Part shown: positions 28,024-37,484 of the stretch, one piece after another
Layout: each line of letters opens with the position of its first letter
Numbering within the stretch: position 1 is the first letter of the stretch
Assembly (NCBI GenBank): GCA_937951895.1
Contig: CALFER010000087.1
Span: 1 to 64,000, forward strand
Length of the DNA: 64,000 nucleotides
Reading direction: 5' to 3'
From: an uncultured bacterium
Lineage (GTDB): Bacteria; CSSED10-310; CALFER01
The notes under the pieces: model-generated
What the model was told of the DNA's origin: nothing
What the model saw: the letters and a program-made list of their open reading frames with translations, nothing else
The model's database searches: none
Translations under genes and position numbers: made by a program

Positions 28024-29361
28024 GTGGCGGAGAACAGAAAAGCAGATATGGTAATTACGGATCCTGTCCACGGGATCATTCATCTGAATCCGATCCAGAA
28101 TGATCTTCTTCACACGGTAGAAATCCAGCGTCTCAATGCGATTCATCAGCTGGGCATGACCTTTCAAGTTTACCCGTGTGCGCATTCCATGCGGTTCTCT
28201 CATGCCCTCGGCGTCTCGTATCTCGCCGGGCGGATCGGTTCTCATGTTCTATCCGGTGCGGACAGCATGCCGGGAATCGGGGATTCGGAGCGTGCGACTA
28301 TCGATCTGTTGACAGCTGCCGGTCTCCTTCATGATATCTGTCATACTCCATGGTCTCACACATTGGAACCATTGCTGCACGAAATCACCGGCCGAACACA
28401 CATGGATCTGACGATCGACATCCTGACCGGAAAAACACGATTCCCGATCAGAGGTGCGGGGCGGATTCCACAGATTCTTCGTGATCACGGAGTCGATCCC
28501 GCTGAGGTTGCGGCGTTGATCACGAGTTCGTTTCGGGGATCGCAATTCATTCAGCAGATCATTTTCGGTGAAGTGGATGCCGATACGCTGGACTATCTCA
28601 AGAGGGATTTTTTCTTCACCGGTGTCAGTTTCGGTCATATCGATATCGATCGATTGATTGAGACCATGGTGATCGACAATGGAAGGTTGTATTTTAAAGT
28701 CAAGGGATTACAGGCGGTTCGGGACTTTTTGAACGCTCGTGTCGAGATGTATTCCGCTGTTTATCTGCACAAGACGACACGGATCACCGACATGATGCTC
28801 CTGAGGCTGGCACGGAAGAGCATACTGGAACTGAAGGAATTTCCTGAATTCTGGAGCATGACCGATGACGAGATACTATCGGCGTTCCTGAATGACTCCC
28901 GGAGCGATTACGTCCGGGATATGGCCTGGCGACTGAAATTCCGGCAGGATCTGTTCAAAAGGACATATCATATCGAAGCCGGAGCGATCACGATCGAGCA
29001 GCGGAAATCGCTGCTGGATCTGTACCGCCAGTTTCCGGACTCGCGCCAATTCGCGCAGCATCTCGAGCAGAACATCGAGCGCAGAGCGGGCATCCCGCAG
29101 GGATATGTGATCGTCGATCTCGTGTCGATGGCAACGCTGATGTCCGAACAGCGCTTCCAGGAACTGGATATCCAGTTCATCGACAGGGATCGCAGAACGT
29201 ATCGATTCGCAGAACTCGATCGAGCCTTCGCATCGTACATCCGTGATGCGCAACCCTCCCGTTCACTCCTGTCTGTATATGTCCCGCGCGAATATACCGA
29301 ATGCTCCAGATCCGTGATCCCGGAACTGCTGTCAGAGATCGGGTATGCATCAACGAATTGA
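28024..29361 (+). CDS. HD-domain phosphohydrolase (SAMHD1/dGTPase-like, COG1078 type)
   Basis: The protein starts at a GTG (28024) with GGAGAAGG a few bases upstream. It has ITDPVHGIIHLN, then metal-binding residues in RFSHALGVSYLAGRI and LLHDICHTPWSHTLEP, and the family motif DADTLDYLKRDFFFTG. These match the SAMHD1-like HD superfamily, whose members hydrolyse dNTPs or related phosphomonoesters. The length of 445 aa is typical. The longer open frame to 27676 runs back through the opposite gene and is discarded. The 3' end overlaps the M23 gene by 17 bases, suggesting a short operon. The substrate is not predictable. Confidence 0.88.
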   Translation: MAENRKADMVITDPVHGIIHLNPIQNDLLHTVEIQRLNAIHQLGMTFQVYPCAHSMRFSHALGVSYLAGRIGSHVLSGADSMPGIGDSERATIDLLTAAGLLHDICHTPWSHTLEPLLHEITGRTHMDLTIDILTGKTRFPIRGAGRIPQILRDHGVDPAEVAALITSSFRGSQFIQQIIFGEVDADTLDYLKRDFFFTGVSFGHIDIDRLIETMVIDNGRLYFKVKGLQAVRDFLNARVEMYSAVYLHKTTRITDMMLLRLARKSILELKEFPEFWSMTDDEILSAFLNDSRSDYVRDMAWRLKFRQDLFKRTYHIEAGAITIEQRKSLLDLYRQFPDSRQFAQHLEQNIERRAGIPQGYVIVDLVSMATLMSEQRFQELDIQFIDRDRRTYRFAELDRAFASYIRDAQPSRSLLSVYVPREYTECSRSVIPELLSEIGYASTN

Positions 29362-30604
29362 AAAAATTGTCCTGCATATCTTTTTGATCTCGATCATGTT
29401 CGGATTCTCTGGCGGGCCTTCGTATCTATCTCTCGGGGAACTCTCTTCGACGATCTGGAACCCTCCGATTCGGGACACACGATCCCGTGCCGTCATCCAG
29501 GATCTGATCCTGTCGCAGGATTCGATCCTGAGTATCAGCGATACCTTTCGATCCGGTGATACGATTCTTCGCGCTCTGGGACGACATCTTCCGAATCGGG
29601 ATGACGTTACCCGGGTTGCCAATGAAGCAAAAAAACTGATCAGCCTGAACCGGATCGGGGTTGGTACGCGATTCTGGATCGATCTCGATCGCTCCGAACG
29701 GACATTTCGATCGCTTCGGGTCAAGATATCGAAGGAGAAGGAGCTGTTGATCAATGTCGAACGAGGCGAAATGGTCGCTGAGTTGGCCACGATCGAAGCG
29801 ATTTCACGAGTCAGATATTCCGGATCCGTCATCCGGGATTCGCTCTGGAATTCGGCTGTATCCGCAAAACTCCCGGTGAACCTGATTCTCGATATGGCGG
29901 ATTTGTTCGGTTGCAAGATCGATTTCTCTTCGGATGTCGTTGCCGGTGATTCTTTCAATGTCTGTTACAGTGTCAAGGAATATCCGGATGGTGAGACCGA
30001 CACGGGTTACATCTTTGCCGCGATATTCAACAATGCGGGAAAAGAGCATCATGCGTTTCGATTCGAGATCGAGCCGGGGAAGATCGATTATTACGACGCG
30101 GACGGCAATCTGGTGCGAAACCGCTTTCTCAAATCGCCATTGCGTTTCCGGTACATCAGTTCCGGTTTTACCAACCGGAGACTCCATCCGATTTTGAATA
30201 CAATCAGACCGCATCATGGGATCGATTATGCGGCTCCGACGGGAACCCCGGTGTGTTCGATCGGTGACGGGGTCGTGATTTACGCCGCAAGTCTTGGTGG
30301 ATACGGCAATTGCGTCAAAGTCAAGCATGGTGAGGATTATGTTTCCATGTACAATCATCTGTCGAGGTATGGAAACGGCATTCGCAAAGGATCGAAGGTC
30401 CAGCAGGGACAGATTATCGGTTATGTCGGAGCGACAGGAATTGCGACGGGACCCCATCTTGATTTCCGGGTCATGTATCATGGATCATTTATCAATCCGC
30501 TCAACTTGAAGTCATCGCCCGGCGAACCGCTCCCGGAATCGCTGAAAGGGAATTTTTTCAAGGAGCGGGACAGATGGCTGAGCAGGATAAAGGAAAAAAT
30601 CTGA
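29345..30604 (+). CDS. Exported M23 peptidase (YebA/OapA/Csd3-like)
   Basis: An N-terminal hydrophobic segment (residues ~8-25) suggests export or anchoring. A LysM/Csd3-type region (~60-260) includes DVVAGDSFNVCYSVKEYPDG and KIDYYDADGNLVRNRFLKSP, as in OapA/YebA proteins. The M23 endopeptidase domain has SSGFTNRRLHPI, PHHGIDYAAPTGTPV (zinc His and Asp) and ATGPHLDFRV. The usual HxH is HxD here; I have the impression that this variant recurs in the family and Asp can bind zinc, so activity is still likely. It should cut peptidoglycan cross-links in the periplasm. Its ATG overlaps the end of the HD gene. Confidence 0.88.
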   Translation: MHQRIEKIVLHIFLISIMFGFSGGPSYLSLGELSSTIWNPPIRDTRSRAVIQDLILSQDSILSISDTFRSGDTILRALGRHLPNRDDVTRVANEAKKLISLNRIGVGTRFWIDLDRSERTFRSLRVKISKEKELLINVERGEMVAELATIEAISRVRYSGSVIRDSLWNSAVSAKLPVNLILDMADLFGCKIDFSSDVVAGDSFNVCYSVKEYPDGETDTGYIFAAIFNNAGKEHHAFRFEIEPGKIDYYDADGNLVRNRFLKSPLRFRYISSGFTNRRLHPILNTIRPHHGIDYAAPTGTPVCSIGDGVVIYAASLGGYGNCVKVKHGEDYVSMYNHLSRYGNGIRKGSKVQQGQIIGYVGATGIATGPHLDFRVMYHGSFINPLNLKSSPGEPLPESLKGNFFKERDRWLSRIKEKI

Positions 30605-30627
30605 CGGTATAGGAAAGGAGTCTGTGT

Positions 30628-31710
30628 ATGGCCCTGGTCAATTTCTTGAGATTCGATTCGAACCGGGGAGCGATCATCTCCGATGAGGAGTATTGGAATG
30701 TACACTTCAGAAAACGGATGCACGGAGACAATCTCCATCCCCTGCTGACTCCGGAGCAATCGGAACAAACCGGAGTGCAGGCTGTTTATGGCAGCGTTGG
30801 CTATCCGGCTCTGCATAAAGAGACTCTGGTCAGAACGCAGAGACGGATCCCCGAGATTCTGAATCGTGCGGAGGCCGACTCGACGTTTCGCGTGAAAGAT
30901 CTGGCAAGAGCGGCGTTCGATGCGCTGATCGCGGTGATCCGTCTGAGAATCGATCAGAAAATGAAGTTTTTCTTCGGTTTCGACACGGATGATCTGAATC
31001 GGGGGTTTTACCTGGAGAACGACTCGAAGATCAGCATCAAAACGGAAGTTGTACGCGAGGCAGCCCGGAAATTGGCCGATCAGTCACAGAAAGACACACT
31101 GCTCAAAGCGGTACTCGAAGCGAAGGCGGTTGTGTTCGGATATGACCACGATGGGATCACGGGGTATCACCTGTCTGCAGAGAACGCGATCATGGGGTAT
31201 ATCCACGAAGGTTTCGAGGCTGTCGGGAGCGGCAAGTATGCGAGCGGGATCGTGCTTGGAGCCAGCATGAAATCCCGCAACATGCAGATGAGGCAATCCG
31301 GATATGAAATCGGTCAAGGATTATTCGAACTGATCGACAGTGCCATCATTGCAGGTGATCATTTCCGGGAGGTCGGCGGCACTTACAACATGGTTATCCT
31401 GGATCGGACCCGCGGAGTGCGCATGCCGTATCGTGAAGTGTTCGATCATCAGGCCAGGTTGGCGACCGAAATCGTTCGCGCATGCCGTGAGGGTCTGCTC
31501 GATCGGACGATCGCATGCAATCTGCTGGACCGCCTCATCATGCGAGAAGAATCGTCCGAACCGATCGAAGCGGAGCTGTTTCGCGAGACAACCGACCCGG
31601 TGAGACTTCATTTCGTTCTCAGAAACTACAAACTCGAAGAAACCCGTATCATCGCGAATCAGGTGAAAGAATCCAATAAAGGGCAGTTGTTCACAGGAGA
31701 ACTGAGATGA
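30628..31710 (+). CDS. Proteasome-like (Ntn-hydrolase-type) paralogue 1, unknown function
   Basis: No signal peptide; 360 aa; AAGGAG seven bases before the ATG. Residues 4-22 (VNFLRFDSNRGAIISDEEYW) resemble the first two strands of a proteasome subunit. Residues ~167-213 (FGYDHDGITGYHLSAENAI, then EGFEAVGSGKYASGIVLG) match the proteasome pattern of a Gly-Tyr-Asp strand followed by a Gly-Ser-Gly helix start. No N-terminal Thr, Ser or Cys nucleophile is evident after Met removal (Ala2). The next gene encodes a similar protein. Comparison with Anbu or HslV-type particles is inference from pattern only. I know of no characterised family that fits. Confidence 0.6.
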   Translation: MALVNFLRFDSNRGAIISDEEYWNVHFRKRMHGDNLHPLLTPEQSEQTGVQAVYGSVGYPALHKETLVRTQRRIPEILNRAEADSTFRVKDLARAAFDALIAVIRLRIDQKMKFFFGFDTDDLNRGFYLENDSKISIKTEVVREAARKLADQSQKDTLLKAVLEAKAVVFGYDHDGITGYHLSAENAIMGYIHEGFEAVGSGKYASGIVLGASMKSRNMQMRQSGYEIGQGLFELIDSAIIAGDHFREVGGTYNMVILDRTRGVRMPYREVFDHQARLATEIVRACREGLLDRTIACNLLDRLIMREESSEPIEAELFRETTDPVRLHFVLRNYKLEETRIIANQVKESNKGQLFTGELR

Positions 31711-32741
31711 CATCCATCAATGCAATGAGATTGAATCAACAGGAAGGGTTGATGGTCTGTGATGAAGCGCGATACTGGAATCCGGAGTGGATGATTTTCT
31801 ATACCCCTGAGAAAATTCGATCGGTTGTCGCGAATGAAGTCCAATCCGAGAGACAAGTGGTTGCTTTCATGGGGCAGACCGGCACATCCAGCATCGGCGA
31901 TGAGTGGTTGTCAGAAATTAAGCGCGCGATCACTCGGCGAGTCCTCGGAACCCAGGACGCCGGATCGGTTCAGTCCATTTCAACGCTCGAGGCGCTTGCG
32001 CGTATCGCATTTGAGGAGATCACAAACATCAAAAAGGCGCACATCGACGACTTTCTGCGCGCCAGGTTCGGATTCGACTCACGTGCTGTCATCACCGGCG
32101 CATATACCGACGCTAACGGCGTGGAAGTTACGATTTCGGATAAGGATCTCATCCGGAGTGCACTCAAATACATGACTTTCGAGGGCGCGCCTGAAGAGGT
32201 CAAAGGGGTCTTCGGAAATTCACAGATACTCGCTGGATATCATCCCGAAGACGGTTTCCGGATTTTCTACATGACCGAGCGCTGGCCGGTATGCGAGGAA
32301 GTTCAGGAAATCTTCATCGCGCAAGGATCCGGACGTGATACCTGTGATCTGGTTTATTCGCGCTATGCAGATCATCAGCCTCTTTCTGCACGCCGACATA
32401 CGCGTGACATCAACCGCAGTGATGCTTTGATGACAATGCTCCGGGGAGTCAATACGGCCATGGCTCAGACGGCTGGCGTCGGTGGATATCCAAAAATCAT
32501 ATGGATCAACGGGAGAAAGCCTGCATCGGAATGGGTCCTGGAGATATCCGATATGCGCAGTCGGTTGGCAGCAGAGATCGTTGCCGCAGTCGATCACAGG
32601 CTCACTACTCCCGAACTCGGCAGGGATCTGATCGATGCTCTGATATTCGAAAATGAGGACTTTCTCGGGATAAACGAGCGCTTGTTCGCTTCAGTAGCAT
32701 CGGGAGCGGAACTCTTTCGTTTCCTGCGCGGGTATAAATAG
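31707..32741 (+). CDS. Proteasome-like (Ntn-hydrolase-type) paralogue 2, unknown function
   Basis: This 344-aa protein overlaps the preceding gene by ATGA and shares its layout. It begins INAMRLNQQEGLMVCDEARYW, a counterpart of the first paralogue's first strands. It has AGYHPEDGFRIFYMTERWP followed by FIAQGSGRDTCDLVYSRYAD, a counterpart of the Gly-Tyr and Gly-Ser-Gly segments. Met removal would expose Thr2-Ser3, so this subunit might carry an N-terminal nucleophile, although the position relative to the first strand is not exactly canonical. Coupled translation and paralogy suggest a heteromeric complex. A strong terminator follows 16 bases after the stop. Confidence 0.6.
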   Translation: MTSINAMRLNQQEGLMVCDEARYWNPEWMIFYTPEKIRSVVANEVQSERQVVAFMGQTGTSSIGDEWLSEIKRAITRRVLGTQDAGSVQSISTLEALARIAFEEITNIKKAHIDDFLRARFGFDSRAVITGAYTDANGVEVTISDKDLIRSALKYMTFEGAPEEVKGVFGNSQILAGYHPEDGFRIFYMTERWPVCEEVQEIFIAQGSGRDTCDLVYSRYADHQPLSARRHTRDINRSDALMTMLRGVNTAMAQTAGVGGYPKIIWINGRKPASEWVLEISDMRSRLAAEIVAAVDHRLTTPELGRDLIDALIFENEDFLGINERLFASVASGAELFRFLRGYK

Positions 32742-32756
32742 CGAAAACCTGAAAAA

Positions 32757-32782
32757 AAAGGGCGGTCTGATGACCGCCCTTT
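32757..32782. terminator. Bidirectional Rho-independent terminator
   Basis: A perfect 11-bp stem (32757-32767 with 32772-32782) encloses a TGAT loop. A run of eight A residues (32752-32759) gives a U-tract for minus-strand transcription and a short T-run serves the plus strand. It separates the proteasome-like pair from the convergent 1488-aa gene. Confidence 0.85.
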
Positions 32783-32794
32783 GTGTCGAATCGT

Positions 32795-35700
32795 TTACTG
32801 CCATCCGAATGTGAACAAACCCATCTCTCCGATGATCTGAGTCATTTCAACATCGAGAATCGCGGCATAGAAGTGAATGTTCGATGCTGGTGGTGAGAAT
32901 TCCGGCCAGCTGAACTCTTCGATGATCGGGATCGTCGTCTGGCCGTTGGGGTAATTGCCCAGCACCCATTCCGGTGTCGAACCCCAGGTCGGCCAGAACC
33001 AATAACTGCCGGTTATCTCGAGGACCGCAAATGTCGGAATGTTTTCGAGTGTTGTTTCTGAGGTATTGCAGACAAAGGCAGTGAGATAGCAGGTGTCGCC
33101 TGCGTTGAACAGATCTGATGGCATTTCGAGTGAAACACCGAGTTGCGTGCAGGGAGGTTCAGGCGTATTGGTCGGCGCTGGAACGGTTTCAGTCGGAGTC
33201 GGAGTCGTTCCGGAGGGGGACGGAGTTGGAGTCGGAGTGGGACCCATTTGAGTCGGTGTCGATGTTGGAGGGTTGGATGGATCCGGTGTGGGCGAGGAGG
33301 TGCCGACGAACAGATGTACCAGTGTCGTCTGAACGTCATCTCCCGGCTCGCTTGCGAACTCGATATTCGCTGTATATTCACCAGCGATAAGTTCCGTCGT
33401 ATCGAAGGTCAGATCGATGACCGATTGACCGCCGGCGGGGACGGAGCCGGAGGAGCTCGATGTGGCCAGCCAGTTCATTCCGCCGCCTGAAACATAACCG
33501 ATGGCGTTGTAAATCAGCTGACCGACGTCACCACCGAAGTCCGACGTATGGCAATACATCTGGTTGAAAGCGACGCATTTCTCATACACAGCAACAAAAG
33601 GTTGCGTGTCTGCCCAGCTTGCCACCAGGACGGCGCCTGCTGCGAGGCCGGGATCCTGATGGTTGAAATTGTCCGTGATGGTCGAAACACCTGCCATAAC
33701 AGGATGAGCGGGGTCATATGTCCCCAGCGAGGTCGGTGTCCAGAAGTCCTGGGTTGCCATCGTGAAGGGACTGTATCCTGCCGTCAAAAATCGACCTCCA
33801 CCGAATCCCCATTCGTCATAGCTCCACACGAATCCGCTGGCGACAACTCCACCTCCCGCATCGATGTAATCGGCCAGGTTGTTTGAAAGTTGCGTCGGAT
33901 CGATCATCGATGAGGTCCACAGGATGTCGTTGCCGACCAGCACTGCATTGTACGCGAGCATGTCCGATACTGTGGGGGTTGTCGTTGCCGCGTCCCAGAC
34001 TGTGATGGACAGATCGGAGAACGGAGAGAGCGCGTTGAGAAGATTATCGATCGTTCCTCCTCCGGCGATATCCGGCGTGATGATCAGGACGGAGAGATCG
34101 CGGGAGAGGTTGGTGGGTGCTGAGAGATACGTGATGGAGGACGTCCAGGAGAACGGTCCGGTGCCTTGATTGTTCAGTCGAACGGCATTGGTCAGCGTCT
34201 CGGTCGTGTCGGGCATCTGGTAATGGAAAAATTCCGTCGGATCAACAGCCATGACCGGATAGGTCAGATGGAAATCCTGGACGGTTGTCTGGTTCGGGCT
34301 GACCACCACTCCCGTCACTGCCGCAGGATTATATCCGAATGCCTCAGCGGTCACTTCGTAGGTTCCGGGAATGATGTTGATGAACTCATACAGACCTTCC
34401 GCATTCGTCGTTCGATCGATTCCGAGTTCCGTGATTTCGACAATGGCACCTTCGACAGGTGCGCGACCATCGTCGAAAACATGACCCGACAGATTGCCGC
34501 CTCCAGTGATCGACATCGTCACAGGGATGCTGACCGGTGTTTCATCCCCCGAGTTATGTGCGATGACGATCTGCGCGTAGTAACTGCCCGGGCCTGGAAC
34601 CTGTGTCGAATCGAACATGACGTCGATGTTGATCGAATTGGGATCAGGCGGAGCGCCGACCGATCCGCTGGTCGGATCGAGCGAGAGCCAGGTGGAGTAA
34701 GGTGCCAGTTCGAGAAGGAAAATCTGGTCGGGTGTATCCTGCAAGACACCGCCAATGCACGCAAGCCCGGATTCATAGGAGGTGGTGATAAACAAGCCCC
34801 CGGCCGTGCCCTCCGCTGTCCCGCCAGGCAATGTCGGGATCTGATAGGAGAATCCGGTCAGACTTTCGGACCCGGGAGTTTCGATGGAGGCTGAAAACAA
34901 GGATGTTGCCGGAGTTCCGCTTTGATCAAATATCCAGAGGAAGGGGCCGCCGGTGGAATACTCGTCATACGCCAATCCATAGCGTCCAACGACAGACGAC
35001 CACGAAGCGCCGAACGAACGGATCTGTGTGCCGTCACGAGTGAACTCGATGAAGGGTTCTCCTGAACTGCCCCAGTTCGTGGCGATGAACGAGTCGTTTG
35101 GCGGATAGTAGGCCAGTGCTCGGATACAGCCCAATCCGAGGTTGCCGGTGAACAGAGTGGTGACTGTTCCGGTATCCGGATCGAACCGATAAAACCCGTT
35201 TTCATCTCCGGCGTACAGATACGTGCCATCCGAAGCCGCGTCTCTCATCCCCCAATCCGACGACGTTCCCTGCGGATAGGTATTCACCAGAACACCACTC
35301 CGATCGATTTCATAGATGAAGTTGGCCCGGAGGAGAGGATTCGCAGAGAACACAAAGAAGTGGTCGTTGATGAAGTCGGCTGACAGATGTCGGTTATTGG
35401 ACGTGATATCATCGATAGGTATGTTATCAATCACATCCCACTGATCGCGGTCGGCATTCATATCGATCGACAGATCGAAATCTAGCGGTCCATTTCCCAG
35501 GTTTGTCAAGGTCAGTGTTTCCGTTGCGGTCTGACCGTACTCGAGATTGACGACAAAGCTGTTGGGAGTGTACTGCATGATCGGATAGGTCAGCACGGCA
35601 TTTGCGGTGGTCGTTGAGCCGACTGTGACGGCAACACCGGAGACCGATGCGTCATTATGGCCGGTTGCGCTGAAGTTCAGCGTGTAAGTGCCTGCTGCCA

Positions 35701-37261
35701 GGGTCAGATTATATACCCCGGAACTGTTCGTGAATGTAGTTATCCCGAGACCTTCGACTTCCACCCGGGCATTTTCGATCGGGGCTTTCGAGGCGTCGGA
35801 TACCAGCCCGGTGACGAATCCGGGTTCACTGCCGAACATCGTGATATCATCGATGTTCCATCCGCAATAGACAACCGAACTATCCGCGGGGCCCATCGAG
35901 AATCGGAGTTGAACGTTTTCCTGACCTCCCGCCAATGGCAACATGTAGGAGACGGGCATCCAGGTTGTATCCGAGAATGACGATCCGACATGTGTCCACA
36001 CGGTGTTCCAGGTGCTGCCGTCGATCGAGTATTGAACCGAAGCGTGATCGTACGATGCACTCTCGACGCCCAACCATCGATAGAAGGACAGCTGGATATC
36101 GATGACATCGGAGCAGTCGATCGGGGGAGAAACGACGAAGAGTTCTCCCATGCTGTTCGTGTAACAGCCTCCGATGTTGTAACCGAGCAGATTGTTATCG
36201 GAAGTGGAACTATGATCCGATGAAGGATCCTGATTACCGGTGCATCCGCTGCTGGCTGTTGCCGGTCCCCATTCCCACTGATCGGCCGCGAACCCGGTCC
36301 ATCCTTCCGTTACCGGATCTGTCGAGAAGTCATTGAAGTAAATGGCACGTGCCGTCATGATCGGGACATCGATCTGGGTCGCTTTCACAGTGTTCGTCGC
36401 GCGCAGAACGCATGAGTCCTGCCACTCGCTCCCCACAATCACGCGAACCTGAAACCCCTGAGTCGATTGTGCGTTGAGTGTCAGCGATGCAATGGGATTG
36501 CCAGATTCATCGGTGATATCGGTTGTCCAGGCGCCGCCGATAATCGCAAGGTTGATTTCATCGTTTTCAGTTCCACAGTTGATCAAGTTCAATCCATGGA
36601 TCGCGGTCGATCCCGTCACTCCTGCCGCAGCGCTCGACAAGGGCGACATGTTGACACAATAGTCATCGAATGTGTAAATCAGCACATCGTCGATGTTCCA
36701 TCCGCATCCGTTGATCGAGGAATCGGCTGCTCCCATGGTGTATCGGATCTGAAAACCGGGATTGTTATCTGCCAGTGTCGATACATCGAGAAGCTGTTCC
36801 GTCCAGGTCGTATCTGCAAAGGAACTGGCGGGATTCGCATAGAGAATCTGCCAGGACGTGCCGTCAAAGGCTTCGAGAGTCGCGTCATCGTAAGAACTGC
36901 TTTCAACTCCTAAAACTCGGAAGAATTGCATCTGTACGCCGGTGTAACCGGTGCAGTCAATGACGGGGGAGGTGATGGTGTATGCCGATATGGAGTTCGA
37001 GTAACACCCACCGATATTGAACCCGAGAATCGTGTTGTCGGATGACGCGGAATGGTCCTGGGCCGGATCGGCTCCATAACTGCACCCTGTGGATGCAGCG
37101 GCCGGGAGCCGTTCCCAGAGATCCGCCGAGTAGCCTGTCCAGCCGGTATCTGTCGAGAAATCGTCCTGCCAGATGACTTCTCCCAGGGCATTTCCGACAC
37201 CGAACAGACTGATCAGAAAAATCACCGATAACAACCGCGAATATGTGAGTATCCTGCTCAT
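32795..37261 (-). CDS. Large secreted multidomain protein (1488 aa) with tandem adhesion-like modules, Thr-Pro linker and C-terminal domain
   Basis: A signal peptide ends near residue 27, and AAGGAGG is seven bases before the ATG. Two copies of a ~165-residue jelly-roll-like module (~28-195 and ~310-480) share the pattern DDFSTD...GWTG, NIGGCY and CGWNIDD. Carboxypeptidase-regulatory-like beta domains follow at ~485-560 and ~905-980, each followed by an abnormal-spindle/choice-of-anchor-like segment. A beta-propeller-like stretch lies at ~620-820, and a glutamine-amidotransferase-like region, DLSVLIITPD to IYNAIGY, at ~1035-1245. The end is a Thr-Pro linker (~1320-1370) and a ~115-residue domain shared with two neighbours. 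It probably acts at the cell surface; no catalytic motif is evident. Confidence 0.8.
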   Translation of the reverse strand: MSRILTYSRLLSVIFLISLFGVGNALGEVIWQDDFSTDTGWTGYSADLWERLPAAASTGCSYGADPAQDHSASSDNTILGFNIGGCYSNSISAYTITSPVIDCTGYTGVQMQFFRVLGVESSSYDDATLEAFDGTSWQILYANPASSFADTTWTEQLLDVSTLADNNPGFQIRYTMGAADSSINGCGWNIDDVLIYTFDDYCVNMSPLSSAAAGVTGSTAIHGLNLINCGTENDEINLAIIGGAWTTDITDESGNPIASLTLNAQSTQGFQVRVIVGSEWQDSCVLRATNTVKATQIDVPIMTARAIYFNDFSTDPVTEGWTGFAADQWEWGPATASSGCTGNQDPSSDHSSTSDNNLLGYNIGGCYTNSMGELFVVSPPIDCSDVIDIQLSFYRWLGVESASYDHASVQYSIDGSTWNTVWTHVGSSFSDTTWMPVSYMLPLAGGQENVQLRFSMGPADSSVVYCGWNIDDITMFGSEPGFVTGLVSDASKAPIENARVEVEGLGITTFTNSSGVYNLTLAAGTYTLNFSATGHNDASVSGVAVTVGSTTTANAVLTYPIMQYTPNSFVVNLEYGQTATETLTLTNLGNGPLDFDLSIDMNADRDQWDVIDNIPIDDITSNNRHLSADFINDHFFVFSANPLLRANFIYEIDRSGVLVNTYPQGTSSDWGMRDAASDGTYLYAGDENGFYRFDPDTGTVTTLFTGNLGLGCIRALAYYPPNDSFIATNWGSSGEPFIEFTRDGTQIRSFGASWSSVVGRYGLAYDEYSTGGPFLWIFDQSGTPATSLFSASIETPGSESLTGFSYQIPTLPGGTAEGTAGGLFITTSYESGLACIGGVLQDTPDQIFLLELAPYSTWLSLDPTSGSVGAPPDPNSINIDVMFDSTQVPGPGSYYAQIVIAHNSGDETPVSIPVTMSITGGGNLSGHVFDDGRAPVEGAIVEITELGIDRTTNAEGLYEFINIIPGTYEVTAEAFGYNPAAVTGVVVSPNQTTVQDFHLTYPVMAVDPTEFFHYQMPDTTETLTNAVRLNNQGTGPFSWTSSITYLSAPTNLSRDLSVLIITPDIAGGGTIDNLLNALSPFSDLSITVWDAATTTPTVSDMLAYNAVLVGNDILWTSSMIDPTQLSNNLADYIDAGGGVVASGFVWSYDEWGFGGGRFLTAGYSPFTMATQDFWTPTSLGTYDPAHPVMAGVSTITDNFNHQDPGLAAGAVLVASWADTQPFVAVYEKCVAFNQMYCHTSDFGGDVGQLIYNAIGYVSGGGMNWLATSSSSGSVPAGGQSVIDLTFDTTELIAGEYTANIEFASEPGDDVQTTLVHLFVGTSSPTPDPSNPPTSTPTQMGPTPTPTPSPSGTTPTPTETVPAPTNTPEPPCTQLGVSLEMPSDLFNAGDTCYLTAFVCNTSETTLENIPTFAVLEITGSYWFWPTWGSTPEWVLGNYPNGQTTIPIIEEFSWPEFSPPASNIHFYAAILDVEMTQIIGEMGLFTFGWQ
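33143..33303 (-). repeat. Thr-Pro-rich linker coding repeat in the 1488-aa gene
   Basis: Repeated Thr-Pro and Ser-Pro codons, of the same kind as in the M14-like and amidohydrolase-like genes, precede the common C-terminal domain. Confidence 0.8.
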
Positions 37262-37309
37262 TCTGTCTCCTCCTTGTAAGGGTGCTTTCCTTCACCCTGA
37301 CGTTGTTGC

Positions 37310-37355
37310 ATCAGCAACCTGAGAAGATCGAGCAAGCACTTCCAGTGTTGCTGAT
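37310..37355 (-). promoter_or_regulatory. Alternative-hairpin leader of the 1488-aa gene
   Basis: Nine-base complementary segments (37310-37318 and 37347-37355) can pair across 28 bases. The segment nearer the gene can instead form a 5-bp hairpin with a third segment around 37305-37309. The arrangement sits in the ~110-base leader; its function is unknown. Confidence 0.3.
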
Positions 37356-37378
37356 TGCCTTCTTGATATCTGAATATG

Positions 37379-37408
37379 ATTTTATGTCAGACGATCCATT
37401 AACCGCAA
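37379..37408 (-). promoter_or_regulatory. Candidate promoter for the 1488-aa gene
   Basis: On the minus strand TTGCGG (37403-37408) is followed after 18 bases by TAAAAT (37379-37384, 5 of 6 matches). It lies about 118 bases before the ATG. Confidence 0.5.
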
Positions 37409-37415
37409 GTGAAAA

Positions 37416-37453
37416 TAAAAAAACCCTGCGTTTCATGAAGAAGAGACGCAGGG
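37416..37453 (-). terminator. Rho-independent terminator after the amidohydrolase-like gene
   Basis: An 8-bp GC-rich stem (37424-37431 with 37446-37453) is followed on the minus strand by a run of seven T residues broken only by one A. It ends the 37485-39878 transcript and separates it from the next minus-strand promoter. Confidence 0.75.
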
Positions 37454-37484
37454 CTTTTCAGTGAGCAGCGATTACTGTGAGTGC

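Noticed and set aside
30424..30480. Loss of the second His in the M23 motif of the exported peptidase as a sign of inactivity
   Set aside because: The HxD variant (GPHLDFRV) is, as far as I recall, not rare in this family and Asp can ligate zinc, so it is not counted as a defect.
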